A model generated the notes under the pieces. It was given only the letters and a program-made list of their open reading frames with translations, was not told the DNA's origin and ran no database searches. Source: Geodermatophilus telluris (GTDB lineage Bacteria > Actinomycetota > Actinomycetes > Mycobacteriales > Geodermatophilaceae). Taken from it: a stretch of 64,000 nucleotides of DNA. The stretch covers positions 186,001 through 250,000 of the forward strand of contig NZ_FMZF01000004.1 of NCBI RefSeq assembly GCF_900102745.1. Reading direction: 5' to 3'. The position numbers and the translations under genes were made by a program. This document shows positions 54,034 to 62,310 of the stretch, in pieces; the stretch's first letter is position 1, and every line of letters starts with the position of its first letter.

Positions 54034-54723
54034 CGGGTGGAGGTGCCGCCGCGGGGCGATCGTGCCCCAGACCCTGGGCGAGCCGGCGTCAGTCGGCAAC
54101 GGGTCCTCGGGCTGATGCGCGCGGCCGCCGGACCGCTGGGCGTGCAGGAGTTGGCGGACCGGACCGGCCTGCACCCCAACACGGTGCGCTTCCACCTGGA
54201 CCGGCTGGTCGGCGAGGAGCTCGTGCAGCGGCACGTCGTCGAGCGCGGCGAGCCGGGCCGTCCCCGGCTGGCCTTCACCGCGGTGCCGCGCCCCGATCCC
54301 GCTCGGGACCGGCGCAACTACCAGTTCCTGGCCCACATCCTGGCCGGACACCTGAGCGGCACCGCGGAGGATCCGGCACAGGTCGCTCTCGAGGCCGGCC
54401 GGACCTGGGGCCGCCACCTCGTCGACCGGCCGGCGCCCTTCCGGCGGGTCACCGAGCAGGAGGCGGTGACCCGGTTGCTGGGCATCCTCGACGAGATCGG
54501 GTTCACCCCCAGTCCGGCGCCGGAGGACCCGCGCCGGATCCTGGTGCCCAACTGCCCGTTCCGGGAGCTGGCGGAGGACCACCGCGAGGTGGTGTGCTCG
54601 ATCCACCTGGGGTTGATGCGGGGAGCGCTCGCCGAGATGGGGGCGCCGGTGACTGCTGAACGGCTGCTGCCCTTCGTCGAGCCGTTCCTGTGCATCGCCC
54701 AGCTGGGGACTGCCAACGCCTGA
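54034..54723 (+). CDS. Winged-helix regulator of the COG2345 type
   Basis: A 229-residue regulator. The N-terminal winged helix is QRVLGLMRAAAGPLGVQELA, then RTGLHPNTVRFHLDRLVGEE and a wing EPGRPRLAF. The C-terminal half (DEIGFTPSPA, LVPNCPFRELAEDHREVVCS, IHLGLMRGALAEMG, PFVEPFLCIAQL) has three conserved-looking Cys that could hold an Fe-S cluster or react with NO or peroxide, as proposed for related regulators. Starts at GTG 54010, 54016 or 54034 are possible. It converges with the cupin gene, and the flavohemoglobin lies beyond. Confidence 0.8.
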   Translation, partial: RVEVPPRGDRAPDPGRAGVSRQRVLGLMRAAAGPLGVQELADRTGLHPNTVRFHLDRLVGEELVQRHVVERGEPGRPRLAFTAVPRPDPARDRRNYQFLAHILAGHLSGTAEDPAQVALEAGRTWGRHLVDRPAPFRRVTEQEAVTRLLGILDEIGFTPSPAPEDPRRILVPNCPFRELAEDHREVVCSIHLGLMRGALAEMGAPVTAERLLPFVEPFLCIAQLGTANA

Positions 54724-54756
54724 CCGAGGCCGCAGGCCTAGGAACTCCTCCGGTGG

Positions 54757-55089
54757 TCAGCGGTTCTTGACGACCGTCAGGAGCACGACGGCATCGCTGA
54801 GCGCGTACAAGCCGTGTCGAGCCTGTGGGATGACGATGAGGTCGCCGTCGCGTCCCTCCCAGGACGCCTGAGCCGTGTCCAGGCGCACTCGTCCGCGAAC
54901 AACGAGGAGGGTCGCCTCACCGGGGTTCTCGTGTTCTGCCAGGGCGTTGCCGGCTGACAGTGCCACCACGGTCTGCCGCAGCGTCTTCTCATGCCCGCCG
55001 TGGACCGTGTCGGCCGCTCGGCCACTGTCACAGGCGCCGGCCGTGAGCAACAGTTGTCGCGCCAGCGCGTCGAGGCTGACCTTCTGCAC
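54757..55089 (-). CDS. Small cupin protein
   Basis: A 110-residue single-domain cupin: LSAGNALAEHENPGEATLLVVRGRVRL and GDLIVIPQARHGLYALSDAVVLL form the two cupin motifs, with the His/Glu ligands only partly matching the metal-binding consensus. Starting GTG 55089 has AGGAGGG upstream. It is divergent from the flavohemoglobin (190 bp). Small cupins of this kind commonly accompany nitric-oxide or redox-stress genes; the exact role is unknown. Confidence 0.8.
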   Translation of the reverse strand: MQKVSLDALARQLLLTAGACDSGRAADTVHGGHEKTLRQTVVALSAGNALAEHENPGEATLLVVRGRVRLDTAQASWEGRDGDLIVIPQARHGLYALSDAVVLLTVVKNR

Positions 55090-55279
55090 GAGCCCTCCTG
55101 TCCTCGCTCACCGCGTTGCTTCGCCCGACGGGATGACCTCGGGATGTTCCTATCAGTCTTTCTCATAAGTACAACTGCTGTTGTTGCCACCCTGCTCTCC
55201 CTCTACGGTCGGTCGAGTCGTCAGCGAGCCACCCCGAACGAGGGGGTGGCGGCTGCTTCCTACGACCCAGGGGGAACCT

Positions 55280-56533
55280 GTGCTCTCGGACCGTTCACGT
55301 CCTGTCATCGAGGCCACGCTGCCGGTCGTCGGCGAGCACATCGGCGAGATCGCCAAGCGGTTCTACGCCCACATGTTCGGTGAACACCCTGAGCTGCTCG
55401 ACGGGCTGTTCAACCGCGGCAACCAGGCCGAGGGGACGCAGCAGGTCGCGCTCGCGGGCTCCGTGGCCGCGTTCGCCAGCGCACTGGTCCAGACCCCCGA
55501 GCAGCTCCCCGACCACCTGCTCAACCGGATCGCCCACAAGCACGCCTCACTGGGCCTGCGCCCCGACCAGTACCAGGTGGTGCACGAGCACCTGTTCTGG
55601 GCGATCGTCGACGTGCTCGGCGACGCGGTGACGCCCGAGGTGGCCGCGGCCTGGGACGAGGTCTACTGGCTGATGGCCTACGCGCTGATCAACCAGGAGC
55701 GCGGCCTCTACAGTGCCCGCGGTGTGCGCCCGGAGACCGTGTGGCGGCCGTGGGAGGTCGAGGAGAAGCGGCGCGAGACCGACGACGTGGTGACGTTCCG
55801 GGTCAAGCGGATCGACGACCGGCTGGTGAAGACCTCGCTGCCGGGCCAGTACGTCACCGTGAAGGTGGAGATGCCCGACGGCGTGCACCAGCCGCGCCAG
55901 TACAGCCTGACCCGCGCCGACGACGGCGAGCACCGCCAGTTCTCGGTCAAGCGCGTGCACGGCGGCGGCAAGCCCGACGGGGAGGTGTCCAACCTCCTGG
56001 TGGATCGGGTGCAGGTCGGCGACGTGCTCACCCTGTCGCTGCCCTTTGGCGACGTGGTCCTCGACGACTCCGGCCGGCCGGTCGTCTTCGCCAGTGCGGG
56101 CATCGGGATCAGCCCGATGGCCGGCATGCTGTCGCACCTGGCCGCCGCGGGCTCCGGACTGCCGATCACGCTGCTGCACGCCGACGTCGACGAGGCCTCC
56201 TTCGCGCTGCGCGAGCAGGTGGCCCGCGACGTGCGGGCCCTGCCCAACGCCTCCCTGCACGTCTGGTACGAGGGCGGCGCCGACAGCGAGCTCCCCGTCG
56301 ACGGGGTGCACGCCGGGATGATGGACCTGGGACAGGTCTCCCTGCCCGACGGTGCCACCTACTACCTGTGCGGCCCGCTGCCGTTCCTGCAGGCGGTGCG
56401 CAGCGCCCTCGTGGAGCGGGGAGTACCGCCTCGCGACATCCAGTACGAGGTCTTCGGCCCCGACCTGTGGCAGGCCGACCTCGTCACCGCACCGGCGCCC
56501 GGGGCACAGCGGGAGCCCGCCTCCGCGAGGTGA
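55280..56533 (+). CDS. hmp: Flavohemoglobin (nitric oxide dioxygenase)
   Basis: A 417-residue flavohemoglobin converting NO and O2 to nitrate with NAD(P)H. Globin domain (1-140): B10 Tyr29 in RFYAHMF and proximal heme His88 in RIAHKHASLGLRPDQY. FAD domain: GQYVTVKVEMPDGVHQPRQYSLTR (RxYS motif, in the second half). NAD domain: FASAGIGISPMAGML, YLCGPLPFLQAV and the terminal YEVFGPD. The start is GTG 55280 after a GGGGGA tract. It is the clearest functional cargo of element A. Confidence 0.95.
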   Translation: MLSDRSRPVIEATLPVVGEHIGEIAKRFYAHMFGEHPELLDGLFNRGNQAEGTQQVALAGSVAAFASALVQTPEQLPDHLLNRIAHKHASLGLRPDQYQVVHEHLFWAIVDVLGDAVTPEVAAAWDEVYWLMAYALINQERGLYSARGVRPETVWRPWEVEEKRRETDDVVTFRVKRIDDRLVKTSLPGQYVTVKVEMPDGVHQPRQYSLTRADDGEHRQFSVKRVHGGGKPDGEVSNLLVDRVQVGDVLTLSLPFGDVVLDDSGRPVVFASAGIGISPMAGMLSHLAAAGSGLPITLLHADVDEASFALREQVARDVRALPNASLHVWYEGGADSELPVDGVHAGMMDLGQVSLPDGATYYLCGPLPFLQAVRSALVERGVPPRDIQYEVFGPDLWQADLVTAPAPGAQREPASAR

Positions 56534-56969
56534 GGCGAGCGGACTCACCACCCGCGGTGTCCAGTGACGGTGCCAGGCGGACCGGGCCCACCCGGCCGGG
56601 AGCGATCACGGGCTCCGCCTCGCCCGCCGAGGAGTCGCACCGGATCGGTGCGGGGTCGCGACGCGTCCCGTGGTGCGACCGCGTCAACCCCTGCGTCCGG
56701 TGCACGGATCGCGCCGTGCGTCTGCGTGCGTGCACCCGGACCTGCGCGCGACCACCCAGCGCTCGTCACGCCCGGGTGCTGTTGGACGACCTCACGCGCC
56801 GCGGGCGGCAGGTCACAGGGGACGCAGCAGTCGGCGGCGACTGCGCTCACCGGACGTCGCGGTGCTCACCACGACCCCGGACGTCGCCCGAGGACGCGGC
56901 CAGACCCGTGTCCGGGCCCCGTCCCACCGCCGCCTGCCACCGTGTCGTCGTGCGCACGTCGGGCGGAGC
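56534..56969. other. No gene recognised
   Basis: 436 bases between the convergent flavohemoglobin and acyltransferase genes. Open frames here have irregular third-position composition and no start signals. I see no hairpin that stands out. Confidence 0.5.
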
Positions 56970-58223
56970 TCAGGTCCCGGCGAACAGCGCCCGCGTCAAC
57001 GCGGTCCGTCGGACCAGCAGGTCATAGGCCACCAACGTGCCCAGAGCGCTCGCCACACAGATGAGCAGGTACTCCAGCACGGGGTGCAGCGTGCTACCGA
57101 CGACGAGGTACGCCACCCCGACCACGATCGGCTGGTGCAGGACGTACCAGGCCAGCACCGCCGGCACGACGTAGCGCCCGACCCGGCGGCCCGGTGAGCG
57201 GTCGCCCGCGGCACGGCCCGAGGACGGCCGCAACCGGGCCAGCCACCCGACGATGGAGACCACCGCGCACCACCCGGCCGCGCCGAACGCGGCCCTCCCG
57301 ACCAGGTCGACCGGGTCACGGTCGAGCAAGGGGTCACCGTCCCCGCCCACGAGAGCCGCGCCGGCGACGGCCAGCAACGCGATGGCGACCGCCCCGGCCA
57401 GTCCGGCGTTGCAGCGCAGCACCGCGGGGAAGCGGACGTCGGACGCGAGCACCACACCGGCAGCGAAGAACAGGAGATAGCCCAGGGCGTTGCCCGCGGC
57501 GATCCCCTGGTCGAGGCCGAGCCCGGCGGCGACCGCGCCGAAGAGAACAGCCGGCAGCAGGACGACACCGCGCCGCTCGGCGCCGGCAGCCAGCAGGCGC
57601 ACGACTCGATCCCCCCGGGAGGAGCCGAGCCAGATCAGGAGCGGCACCACGGCCAGCGAGTACAGCAACAGCAGGTAGAGGAACCACAAGTGGCCGGTCT
57701 CGAAGCCCCGGCCCCCAGCGGCCGGTTGGACGACGAACGGGAAGTCCGACCAACTCCACCGGACACGGAGGAAGCGGGGCCAGAAGTCCAGGTAGGCCTC
57801 CGTGTAGTCCGGGTCCGCCCGCAGCCGCAGCCAGACCGGTAGCGGGACGAGCAGCACCGTCCCGGCCACCAGCGGCACCAGCAGCCGGCGCACCCGACGG
57901 CGGAGGTAGGCACCGGCGCTCCGCGCGCGCCACGCGTACCGGGCGCCGATCCCCGCCACCAGGAACAGCAGCGGCATCGCCGCCACCACCACCGGCGCGG
58001 CGAACGGCGTCAGGTCCACGGTGCGGTCGCTCTTGACGTAGAAGTCGTCGGTGGCGTCGAAGACCAGCGCCGCGTGGAAGGGGATCAGGCCACCGACGAC
58101 GACTCCTCGCGCGACGTCGAGGCCCGGCCACCGGCCGAGCCGGCCCGAGGTCTCCGCCGTCGTCGCCGTCCGCAGTCCCTCCCGCGCTCCCTCCGTCGGC
58201 AGCACGGTGACATCCTGCCCCAT
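56970..58223 (-). CDS. Acyltransferase-3 family membrane protein
   Basis: A 417-residue protein with about ten membrane helices. RWPGLDVARGVVVGGLIPFHAALVF at the N-terminus, GHLWFLYLLLLYSLAVV in the middle and VLAWYVLHQPIVVGVAYLVV near the end match the acyltransferase-3 (OafA/MdoC-like) family, which O-acylates glycans or lipids at the membrane; the helix-1 His of PFHAAL is the usual catalytic candidate. The start is ATG 58223; the upstream AGGACAGGG is a moderate ribosome-binding site. Confidence 0.85.
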   Translation of the reverse strand: MGQDVTVLPTEGAREGLRTATTAETSGRLGRWPGLDVARGVVVGGLIPFHAALVFDATDDFYVKSDRTVDLTPFAAPVVVAAMPLLFLVAGIGARYAWRARSAGAYLRRRVRRLLVPLVAGTVLLVPLPVWLRLRADPDYTEAYLDFWPRFLRVRWSWSDFPFVVQPAAGGRGFETGHLWFLYLLLLYSLAVVPLLIWLGSSRGDRVVRLLAAGAERRGVVLLPAVLFGAVAAGLGLDQGIAAGNALGYLLFFAAGVVLASDVRFPAVLRCNAGLAGAVAIALLAVAGAALVGGDGDPLLDRDPVDLVGRAAFGAAGWCAVVSIVGWLARLRPSSGRAAGDRSPGRRVGRYVVPAVLAWYVLHQPIVVGVAYLVVGSTLHPVLEYLLICVASALGTLVAYDLLVRRTALTRALFAGT

Positions 58224-58761
58224 CCCTGTCCTGGAGGAACCGGTCCGACGCCCGCTCGCCGAGGAGCCGCGGAGCTCCCTCGGCGCAGGCTGCGATCTGA
58301 CCGTCGCACGTCCGCCGCTCCATCGGATCGCTCGACCCCGCCGGCACGACCACGGACCGCATGCGCGCCTCCGTGACGCACCACGGACACCGGATTCGAG
58401 GCCGAAACGGCCGTCGAGGATGTCGAGCCACCCGTCAGGGGATTCAGCGACACCGCTCCTACGGGAAGCCGCCGAGGGATCCCCAGACCGCCTGCTCCGC
58501 TCGGTGATCGCAGCCGTAGTAACCGACAATCGATCAGCGCTCCCGAGGAAGGAATCGACCGCCACCTCCACTCTGACCGGTCCGCCCAGATTCCGACCCC
58601 TGACACCGGCGAGCCTCCGTCGAGATCCGACGATGAACTCTTCCGCACTGCAGAACCATCAAGATCACGGGCATCACACCTCTTGCCTGCAGGAACGGCT
58701 GATAGCGGGCCGCTGGCCGCCGGCGCTCCTGCCGGATCAGCCTCGTCGTACCGTGGGCCGG
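58224..58761. other. No gene recognised
   Basis: 538 bases between the acyltransferase start and the secreted-protein stop, with visibly lower GC than the chromosome around 58.4-58.7 kb. No convincing ORF, RNA gene or repeat is seen. Confidence 0.5.
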
Positions 58762-59001
58762 TCAGGGGTTGTTCCGCGGCGGCTGCCCACAGTTCGCCAG
58801 CCCGAAGTTGTCCACCGCCTGTGCCTGAGCGCTGCTGGCGACGAACGGACCGAATCCGGGCTCAGCCAGTGAACTGACGACGGTCCCAGCGCAGTTGTGG
58901 TCGTTGAGGCTCGGAGCGGCCAGCGCGGACGGCGCGGTCGCCACCAGGGATGCAATCGCAAATCCCAAGACGGTGGCAAGGCGAGAAGCGGACACGGGCA
59001 C
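58762..59001 (-). CDS. Small secreted protein with two cysteines
   Basis: A 79-residue precursor: VPVSASRLATVLGFAIASLV with ATAPSALA-A as signal peptide, then a mature part of about 45 residues (LNDHNCAGTVVSSLAEPGFG, SSAQAQAVDNFGLANCGQ, PPRNNP) with two Cys that may form a disulfide. The pattern NCAG...VDNFGLANCGQ resembles small exported actinobacterial proteins of unknown function. GTG 59001 has GGAGGTG five bases upstream, so the longer reading to 59052 is unlikely. Confidence 0.8.
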   Translation of the reverse strand: MPVSASRLATVLGFAIASLVATAPSALAAPSLNDHNCAGTVVSSLAEPGFGPFVASSAQAQAVDNFGLANCGQPPRNNP

Positions 59002-59335
59002 GAGGCACCTCCGAGAGCGCGGGATCCGGAGGCCAGCGTCTACGCAGCGCACGGACCTGTCACCACCTTCCTGTGCGCCCGCTGGGCCTGTCCGCGATTG
59101 AGCCCGTCGGACAGCGCTGCAGTCCGGACGACGTCTGGCTCAGTAGTTGGTGGGGGAGTACTGGAGAAGGACTGCAGCAGGCTCCTCACAGTCGGAGCCG
59201 GACGGCGTCGTCGTCATCCACAGGGCTCTGCGCTGTCCCCAGGATCCCGCGCCGTCACCGCGCGGTGTTCACCTCGTCGCCGAGCCTGTCTCAGCCGGTA
59301 CTCCCCTGCTACCGGCGAGGATCGAGGAAGCCGTC
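59002..59335. other. Promoter region of secreted protein and integrase, no gene
   Basis: 334 bases between divergent genes. Nothing else is recognised; no excisionase-like ORF lies here. Confidence 0.45.
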
Positions 59336-60478
59336 ATGGGAAGGCCACCACTGCCGGTGGGGACCTTCGGCAAGATCGACTTCCTCGTGGTGGGCAAGGG
59401 CCGGGTGCGGGCCCGGGCCAGCGTCCGCGACTTCGACGGCCGACGCCGCTTCGTCACCCGCTACGGCTCCACCCGCGCTCACGCCGAGCGGCGGCTGCGC
59501 GAGGCCCTGCGCGACCGCAACGGAATGGCGACGCCGGCCGCCACCGCCGACAGCCGGCTGGCCGCCGCCGCGGCACTGTGGCTGGCCGAGGTCGAGGCCA
59601 GCGAGCTGGCCGCCGGCACCAAGCGGCTGTACCGCCTCGTCGTCGACTCCTACGTCCTCCCCCGCCTGGGCGAGCTGCGGCTGCGCGAGGTCACCGTCCC
59701 CGCGGTCGACCGGCTGCTGACCGCCGTCCGCGCCGGCCACGGCGCCGGCGCGGCCAAGTCCACCCGCAGCGTCCTGTCCGGGATCCTCGCCCTCGCCGTC
59801 CGCCACGGCGCGCTGCCCACCAACCCGGTCCGCGAGACCACCCTGCGGCGCACCGCCCGGCCGACGAAGACCCCACGGGCACTGACCGTCGCCGAGGCCC
59901 AGCATCTGCGGAAGGAGCTCGCTGCCGACCCCGAGGCCGTTCGGCTGGACCTCCCGGAGTTCGTGGACCTCACGCTCGGCACCGGCGTGCGCATCGGCGA
60001 AGCCTGCGCGGTCCGCCCGACCGCGGTCGACCTGGACGCCGCCACCCTGGCGATCACCGCGACCGTCGTCCGTGTGCCCGGCCGGGGCCTGGTCATCCAG
60101 GAGGTGCCCAAGTCCGACACCGGGCGGCGGACCATCGCCCTACCGCCCGTCGTCGTCGGCCTGCTCCGCCGTCGCTGCGCCGCTGTCCCCCCGGACGCCG
60201 ACCCGCCGGTGCTCTTCCGCAGTCCGCAGGGCCGGCTGCGGGACCCGAACAACACCAGCGGCGACCTGCGCAGCGCGCTGGACCGAGCCGGCTTCGACTG
60301 GGTCACCTCGCACACGTTCCGCAAGACCGTCGCCACCCGGCTCGACGAAGCCGGACTCTCTGCCCGGCAGATCGCTGACCACCTCGGCCACACCCGGCCC
60401 AGCCTCACCCAGGACGTCTACATGGGCCGCCGGCTCGCCAGTCCTGAAGCGGCCGCCGCACTGCAGCGCACGCTGTAA
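59336..60478 (+). CDS. Tyrosine recombinase / phage-type integrase
   Basis: A 380-residue integrase. The N-terminal half has an arm-binding-type beta domain (FLVVGKGRVRARASVRDFDGR, in part) and a SAM-like core-binding helical region (residues about 75-165). The catalytic set is complete: Arg219 (GTGVRIGEAC), Lys259, His326-x2-Arg329 (SHTFRK), His352 (HLGHT) and nucleophile Tyr362 (DVYMG). ATG 59336 follows GAGGAAG. It ends 169 bases from the 48-bp repeat, the usual place for an integrase beside its attachment site. Confidence 0.95.
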   Translation: MGRPPLPVGTFGKIDFLVVGKGRVRARASVRDFDGRRRFVTRYGSTRAHAERRLREALRDRNGMATPAATADSRLAAAAALWLAEVEASELAAGTKRLYRLVVDSYVLPRLGELRLREVTVPAVDRLLTAVRAGHGAGAAKSTRSVLSGILALAVRHGALPTNPVRETTLRRTARPTKTPRALTVAEAQHLRKELAADPEAVRLDLPEFVDLTLGTGVRIGEACAVRPTAVDLDAATLAITATVVRVPGRGLVIQEVPKSDTGRRTIALPPVVVGLLRRRCAAVPPDADPPVLFRSPQGRLRDPNNTSGDLRSALDRAGFDWVTSHTFRKTVATRLDEAGLSARQIADHLGHTRPSLTQDVYMGRRLASPEAAAALQRTL

Positions 60479-60579
60479 CGGCGAACCGCGTTCCTCGGCT
60501 CCGCCCGCGGCCACTCCCCCGCCGCCGCGCCGTCTCCGGAGATGCCTCGACAGAGGTCGCACCGGGCTGTGCGGGAGGG

Positions 60580-60602
60580 GTTTGTTGGTCGTCTGTTGGT
60601 CC
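60580..60602. repeat. Integrase arm-like motif, right end of element A
   Basis: GTTTGTTGGTCGTCTGTTGGTCC, 45 bases left of the right 48-bp core, inside element A. Confidence 0.6.
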
Positions 60603-60646
60603 TTGGTGGATCAACTACCGACCGAACAAGCCGCTGACCTGCGTTT

Positions 60647-60694
60647 TGCTCCCCCGATTGGACTCGAACCAATAACCCTGCGAGTTGATCTTGA
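60647..60694 (-). repeat. Attachment-site repeat, middle copy (tRNA 3' fragment)
   Basis: Identical to 51822-51869 over 48 bases and different on both flanks. Again only T-arm and acceptor sequence; the expected D-arm on the right side is absent, so another element follows instead of the rest of the tRNA. Confidence 0.85.
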
Positions 60695-60787
60695 CGTCGA
60701 CGACAACCACCGGCTGGTGCTGAATGACGAGGTCAGACTCTCGTTGTGCGGCTGGGTGTTGATGGTCGACATCGGCGGTCGACGGGG

Positions 60788-60811
60788 GTTTGTTGGTCGT
60801 AAGTTGGTCGC
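60788..60811. repeat. Integrase arm-like motif, left end of element B
   Basis: GTTTGTTGGTCGTAAGTTGG plus TCGC; differs from the motif at 51963-51986 at two positions and lies exactly 94 bases after its core, as that one does. Confidence 0.65.
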
Positions 60812-61041
60812 AGCCGGGTGCTGCCCCCAGCGCGGTGGATGAGGACGCCTCAAGCGCTGTTGCTCAGGTGCGGGGTGCGGCTCGGGTCGGCGGCCTCAGT
60901 GCCCGTGTCCTCTTGTCGCCAGTCGCCGGTCGCCGGCCACGCAGGGACCTCCCACTTGGCGGAGCAGATCTGGCGATCCGCTGCGGCAGGCACTCCCAGG
61001 ATCCGTGCGACCATCGCCGGATCCTGGCGAGGAGGGCGGCC

Positions 61042-62241
61042 ATGGCGACACCGCTTCCTGTCGTGGACGTGACGCCCCGGGTCGTCGACACCCTCAAGGC
61101 CGTCCCGATGGCCCGGGCACAGGAGGGCTTCTCGGTGTCGCCCACTCTGCTCCGCGAGTACCTGGTACCCCAGGCCGACGACCGGGTCTTCCGCAAGCTC
61201 TACGTGACCGAGAAGCTCCTCGAGGGCAATCGCCTGCTGATCGCGAGCGTCGAACTGTTCCCCAACTACCAGGGCCGCATCTTCGAGGTGTCCGTCGAGG
61301 GCCGCACCCAGCTGGTCATGGCCGGCTTCAGCGGCGACCTCGGGCTGCCGCCCGTGTCCCAGACCCTGCCCTTCCTGGTCTACGTGCCGCCGAGCCCCCA
61401 GGACACTCCCGCGGCGCACCGCGCCGCCAACCGACCTCTGTACGACCGCACGAAGGACCCCGACGTCCCCGTCTACTACGGCGACGCGACCGGCTACCCC
61501 TACGCGTGGGACTGGCTGGCCTTCCAGCACCACATCAACGCCCACCGGCTCGCCCACCAGCTCAAGTGGGCCAAAAGCCCCTACGTCTTCGTCGTCCCGC
61601 TCGTGCGGAGCTTCGCCGACGGCATGGGCCCACTCGGGGCTCCCGAAGTCCTCGAGGGCGTGCTGCTGGGACTGCAGCGGTGGTATCTCGATCGACAGCC
61701 GCCGCCCGAACGCCTCCACGAGGACCGGCTGCGCCACGTGGTGCTGGCCTCCTTCAGCATCAGCACCACGATCCTCGCCGCCTTCCTCGACCGGCACCGG
61801 AACTCGCCCTTCGTCCGGGACTCCGTGACCGACCTGGTGGTGCTGGACCCGCCACCGGGCAACCCGAGGAACCGCTCACCGATCGTCGACGTCGCGCTCA
61901 GCGTGCTGCGCGGCGACCGCCGCAAGCGGCTACTGCTCTACTCCCAGGACCGGTACTACGTCGACAAGGTCACCGCGGCCATCACCCGCGCCGGGCTGAC
62001 CTTCGACCCCGCTCGGCAACGACTGTTCGCCGACCCACGTCTGCCCCACGTCGTGGTCGCCTACATCGACAAGGCACTGTTCGGGCCGGCGATCATCGAC
62101 CCCGTCCTCAAGGACGTGCACAACACCTTCCCGAACCTCTTCATCGCCGACGCCGCCCGGCGCGCCACCCTCCACTTCAGCGAGCGGGACGGCCGGCAGT
62201 TCGCCGAGACGAGCTTCCTGGATTGGGCCCCAGGACGCTGA
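61042..62241 (+). CDS. Protein of unknown function, 399 residues
   Basis: Not recognised. ATG 61042 follows GAGGAGG. It is soluble, with no signal peptide. Visible parts: FEVSVEGRTQLVMAGFSGDL, PFLVYVPPSPQDTPAAHRAA, aromatic-rich YYGDATGYPYAWDWLAFQHH, and HVVLASFSISTTILAAFLDR followed by VTDLVVLDPPPG and KRLLLYSQDRYYVD. The strand-SFSIS-helix-strand-LDPPP order is reminiscent of an alpha/beta-hydrolase nucleophile elbow, but GxSxG is not intact, so this is a weak guess. 69 bases separate it from the next gene; the two are probably one operon. Confidence 0.8.
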   Translation: MATPLPVVDVTPRVVDTLKAVPMARAQEGFSVSPTLLREYLVPQADDRVFRKLYVTEKLLEGNRLLIASVELFPNYQGRIFEVSVEGRTQLVMAGFSGDLGLPPVSQTLPFLVYVPPSPQDTPAAHRAANRPLYDRTKDPDVPVYYGDATGYPYAWDWLAFQHHINAHRLAHQLKWAKSPYVFVVPLVRSFADGMGPLGAPEVLEGVLLGLQRWYLDRQPPPERLHEDRLRHVVLASFSISTTILAAFLDRHRNSPFVRDSVTDLVVLDPPPGNPRNRSPIVDVALSVLRGDRRKRLLLYSQDRYYVDKVTAAITRAGLTFDPARQRLFADPRLPHVVVAYIDKALFGPAIIDPVLKDVHNTFPNLFIADAARRATLHFSERDGRQFAETSFLDWAPGR

Positions 62242-62310
62242 GCCTTCCCGGGCCCCCCGGCTGCCCGTACCGTCGCACCCTCCACGGAGCGGCGCGGGGA
62301 TCGAGGCGTC

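Larger units (their letters stand above)
51822..60694. mobile_element. Integrated element A (8.8 kb, tyrosine integrase)
   Basis: Bounded by two identical 48-bp repeats derived from a tRNA 3' end, with an intact tyrosine integrase reading toward the right repeat and integrase-arm-like motifs inside both ends. The contents are mixed: an antitoxin, broken small genes, a truncated MMPL gene, a regulator-cupin-flavohemoglobin group, an acyltransferase and a secreted peptide. I see no replication, conjugation, portal or capsid genes, so it is a non-conjugative or decayed integrative element. Confidence 0.75.
60479..61041. other. Junction region between elements A and B, no gene
   Basis: 563 bases holding the end of A, an arm-like motif (60580), the 48-bp core (60647-60694), a second arm-like motif (60788) and the promoter of the first B gene. 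Confidence 0.6.

Noticed and set aside
52521-54317. A 598-residue minus-strand protein
   Set aside because: It is antisense to the winged-helix regulator and the MMPL remnant and has Arg/Pro/Ser-rich shadow composition.
51822-60694. Element A as a prophage or conjugative element
   Set aside because: No capsid, portal, terminase, tail, relaxase, FtsK/Tra or replication gene can be recognised, so only an integrase-bearing element is supported.
60647-60694. Right chromosomal border of the mobile region
   Set aside because: The flank to the right has the element-type arm motif at the same offset as the left end of A and lacks the rest of the tRNA, so another element more likely follows.
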